Origin: DALYCO01 sp964535545
GTDB lineage: Bacteria > Patescibacteriota > Minisyncoccia > Phycocordibacterales > UBA9973
DNA: 5,304 nt
NCBI GenBank assembly: GCA_964535545.1
Contig: CAZHUT010000047.1
Span: 1 to 5,304, forward strand
Reading direction: 5' to 3'
In this document: positions 4,944-5,304 of the stretch, in pieces
Position numbering within the stretch: position 1 is the stretch's first letter
How the letters are laid out: every line of letters begins with the position of its first letter
Notes under the pieces: model-generated
The model's database searches: none
What the model saw: only the letters and a program-made list of their open reading frames with translations
What the model was told of the DNA's origin: nothing
Position numbers and translations under genes: made by a program

Positions 4944-5304
4944 TTAAGATTGCTTCAATTTTGCAGTGAGTAGGGCGATTGTATTTCCAACAGATTCAAA
5001 AACAATGGCAAGCGTCTGATCATCTTTTTGAATATAACCTTTGTGAGCATAATCACAACGAAGTTTATATAGGCGATCGAACCATGGTAAAAGTGCAGGA
5101 TCTAATACATTAATTGCCCCGATGATATATTTTATATTGTCTTTTTGTATTCCTTTCGGCACAAATAAGTGTTCAAGGCAACAATAAATCTGAAGAATTT
5201 TTGCTCCCAGGTCTTGCATTTGGGTTGCAGTACTTAATATATCCAACGATGTCGCTATGTCATTTGTTGATTTTTCTGTCCAAGGATTTTGTAGTTCTTT
5301 AAAA
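4944..5304 (-). CDS. Partial protein with HEPN-like R-x4-H motif
   Basis: Only the C-terminal part (about 120 residues) lies in the window. The frame stays open to the window edge through KSTNDIATS with no ATG, so the start lies beyond 5304; the TTG at 5244-5246 is internal, not a credible start. The visible part looks all-helical: a cysteine-containing helix (LQIYCCLEHLF), a central DRLYKLRCDYAHKGY segment, and a hydrophobic C-terminal helix. RCDYAH (codons 5043-5060) matches the R-x4-6-H motif of HEPN domains, found in many RNA-cleaving toxins and defence proteins. Here the residue after R is Cys instead of the frequent Asn. Assignment rests on that motif plus the helical context and is tentative; the missing N-terminal part could carry another domain. 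It converges with the hydrolase gene, stop codon to stop codon. Confidence 0.6.
   Translation of the reverse strand, partial: FKELQNPWTEKSTNDIATSLDILSTATQMQDLGAKILQIYCCLEHLFVPKGIQKDNIKYIIGAINVLDPALLPWFDRLYKLRCDYAHKGYIQKDDQTLAIVFESVGNTIALLTAKLKQS

Noticed and set aside
1..5304. Alternative genetic code with UGA read as an amino acid
   Set aside because: All seven visible stops are TAA and no gene needs an in-frame TGA to be complete. Conserved Gly and Trp positions use normal codons, so the standard code is sufficient.
1..5304. CRISPR array, tRNA, rRNA or known riboswitch
   Set aside because: No regularly spaced repeats, cloverleaf with acceptor end, or recognisable ribosomal or riboswitch core was found in the short intergenic stretches; none exceeds 200 bases.

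Overview
The window looks like a scaffold from a metagenome-assembled bacterial genome, most likely a small-genome member of the Patescibacteria (CPR, Parcubacteria-like). This is inference. It rests on a 10-base run of N inside a gene, compact gene packing with no clear Shine-Dalgarno sites, a large serine recombinase and a 7-TM PQ-loop-like protein of types common in that group, and mostly short or unassignable neighbours. No rRNA or tRNA gene or other taxonomic marker is present, so the assignment is tentative. All seven genes with a visible stop end in TAA.

Layout. Positions 28-1044 (minus) encode a full-length, strikingly animal-like arginine kinase, a phosphagen kinase rare in bacteria. 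Its promoter lies just downstream of the terminator of a 105-residue protein of unknown function (1148-1465, minus), which has its own near-consensus promoter. Divergent from that gene is a large serine recombinase (about 1650-2935, plus) interrupted by the assembly gap at 2282-2291. The two halves are one gene, and the 10-N spacer cannot be the true gap length because it breaks the reading frame.

A hairpin terminator at 2946-2972 mainly serves the convergent gene at 2990-3541 (minus), a small exported beta-strand-rich protein resembling an outer-membrane barrel. That gene has a near-perfect promoter, and its whole 5' leader folds into one long inverted repeat that reaches the start codon. 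Divergent from it is a 7-TM PQ-loop/SWEET-like membrane protein (3692-4303, plus), followed by a metallo-beta-lactamase-fold hydrolase (4323-4943, plus). Both of these plus-strand genes have an extended -10 box ending exactly six bases before the ATG, which predicts leaderless transcripts. The window closes with the C-terminal part of a minus-strand gene carrying an HEPN-like R-x4-H motif. Its stop codon abuts that of the hydrolase.

No shared pathway is evident: this is a patchwork of independently transcribed single genes. I did not find a convincing new multi-gene system. The most interesting items are the eukaryote-like arginine kinase, the paired leaderless promoters, the leader hairpin of the barrel-like gene, and the partial HEPN-like protein.
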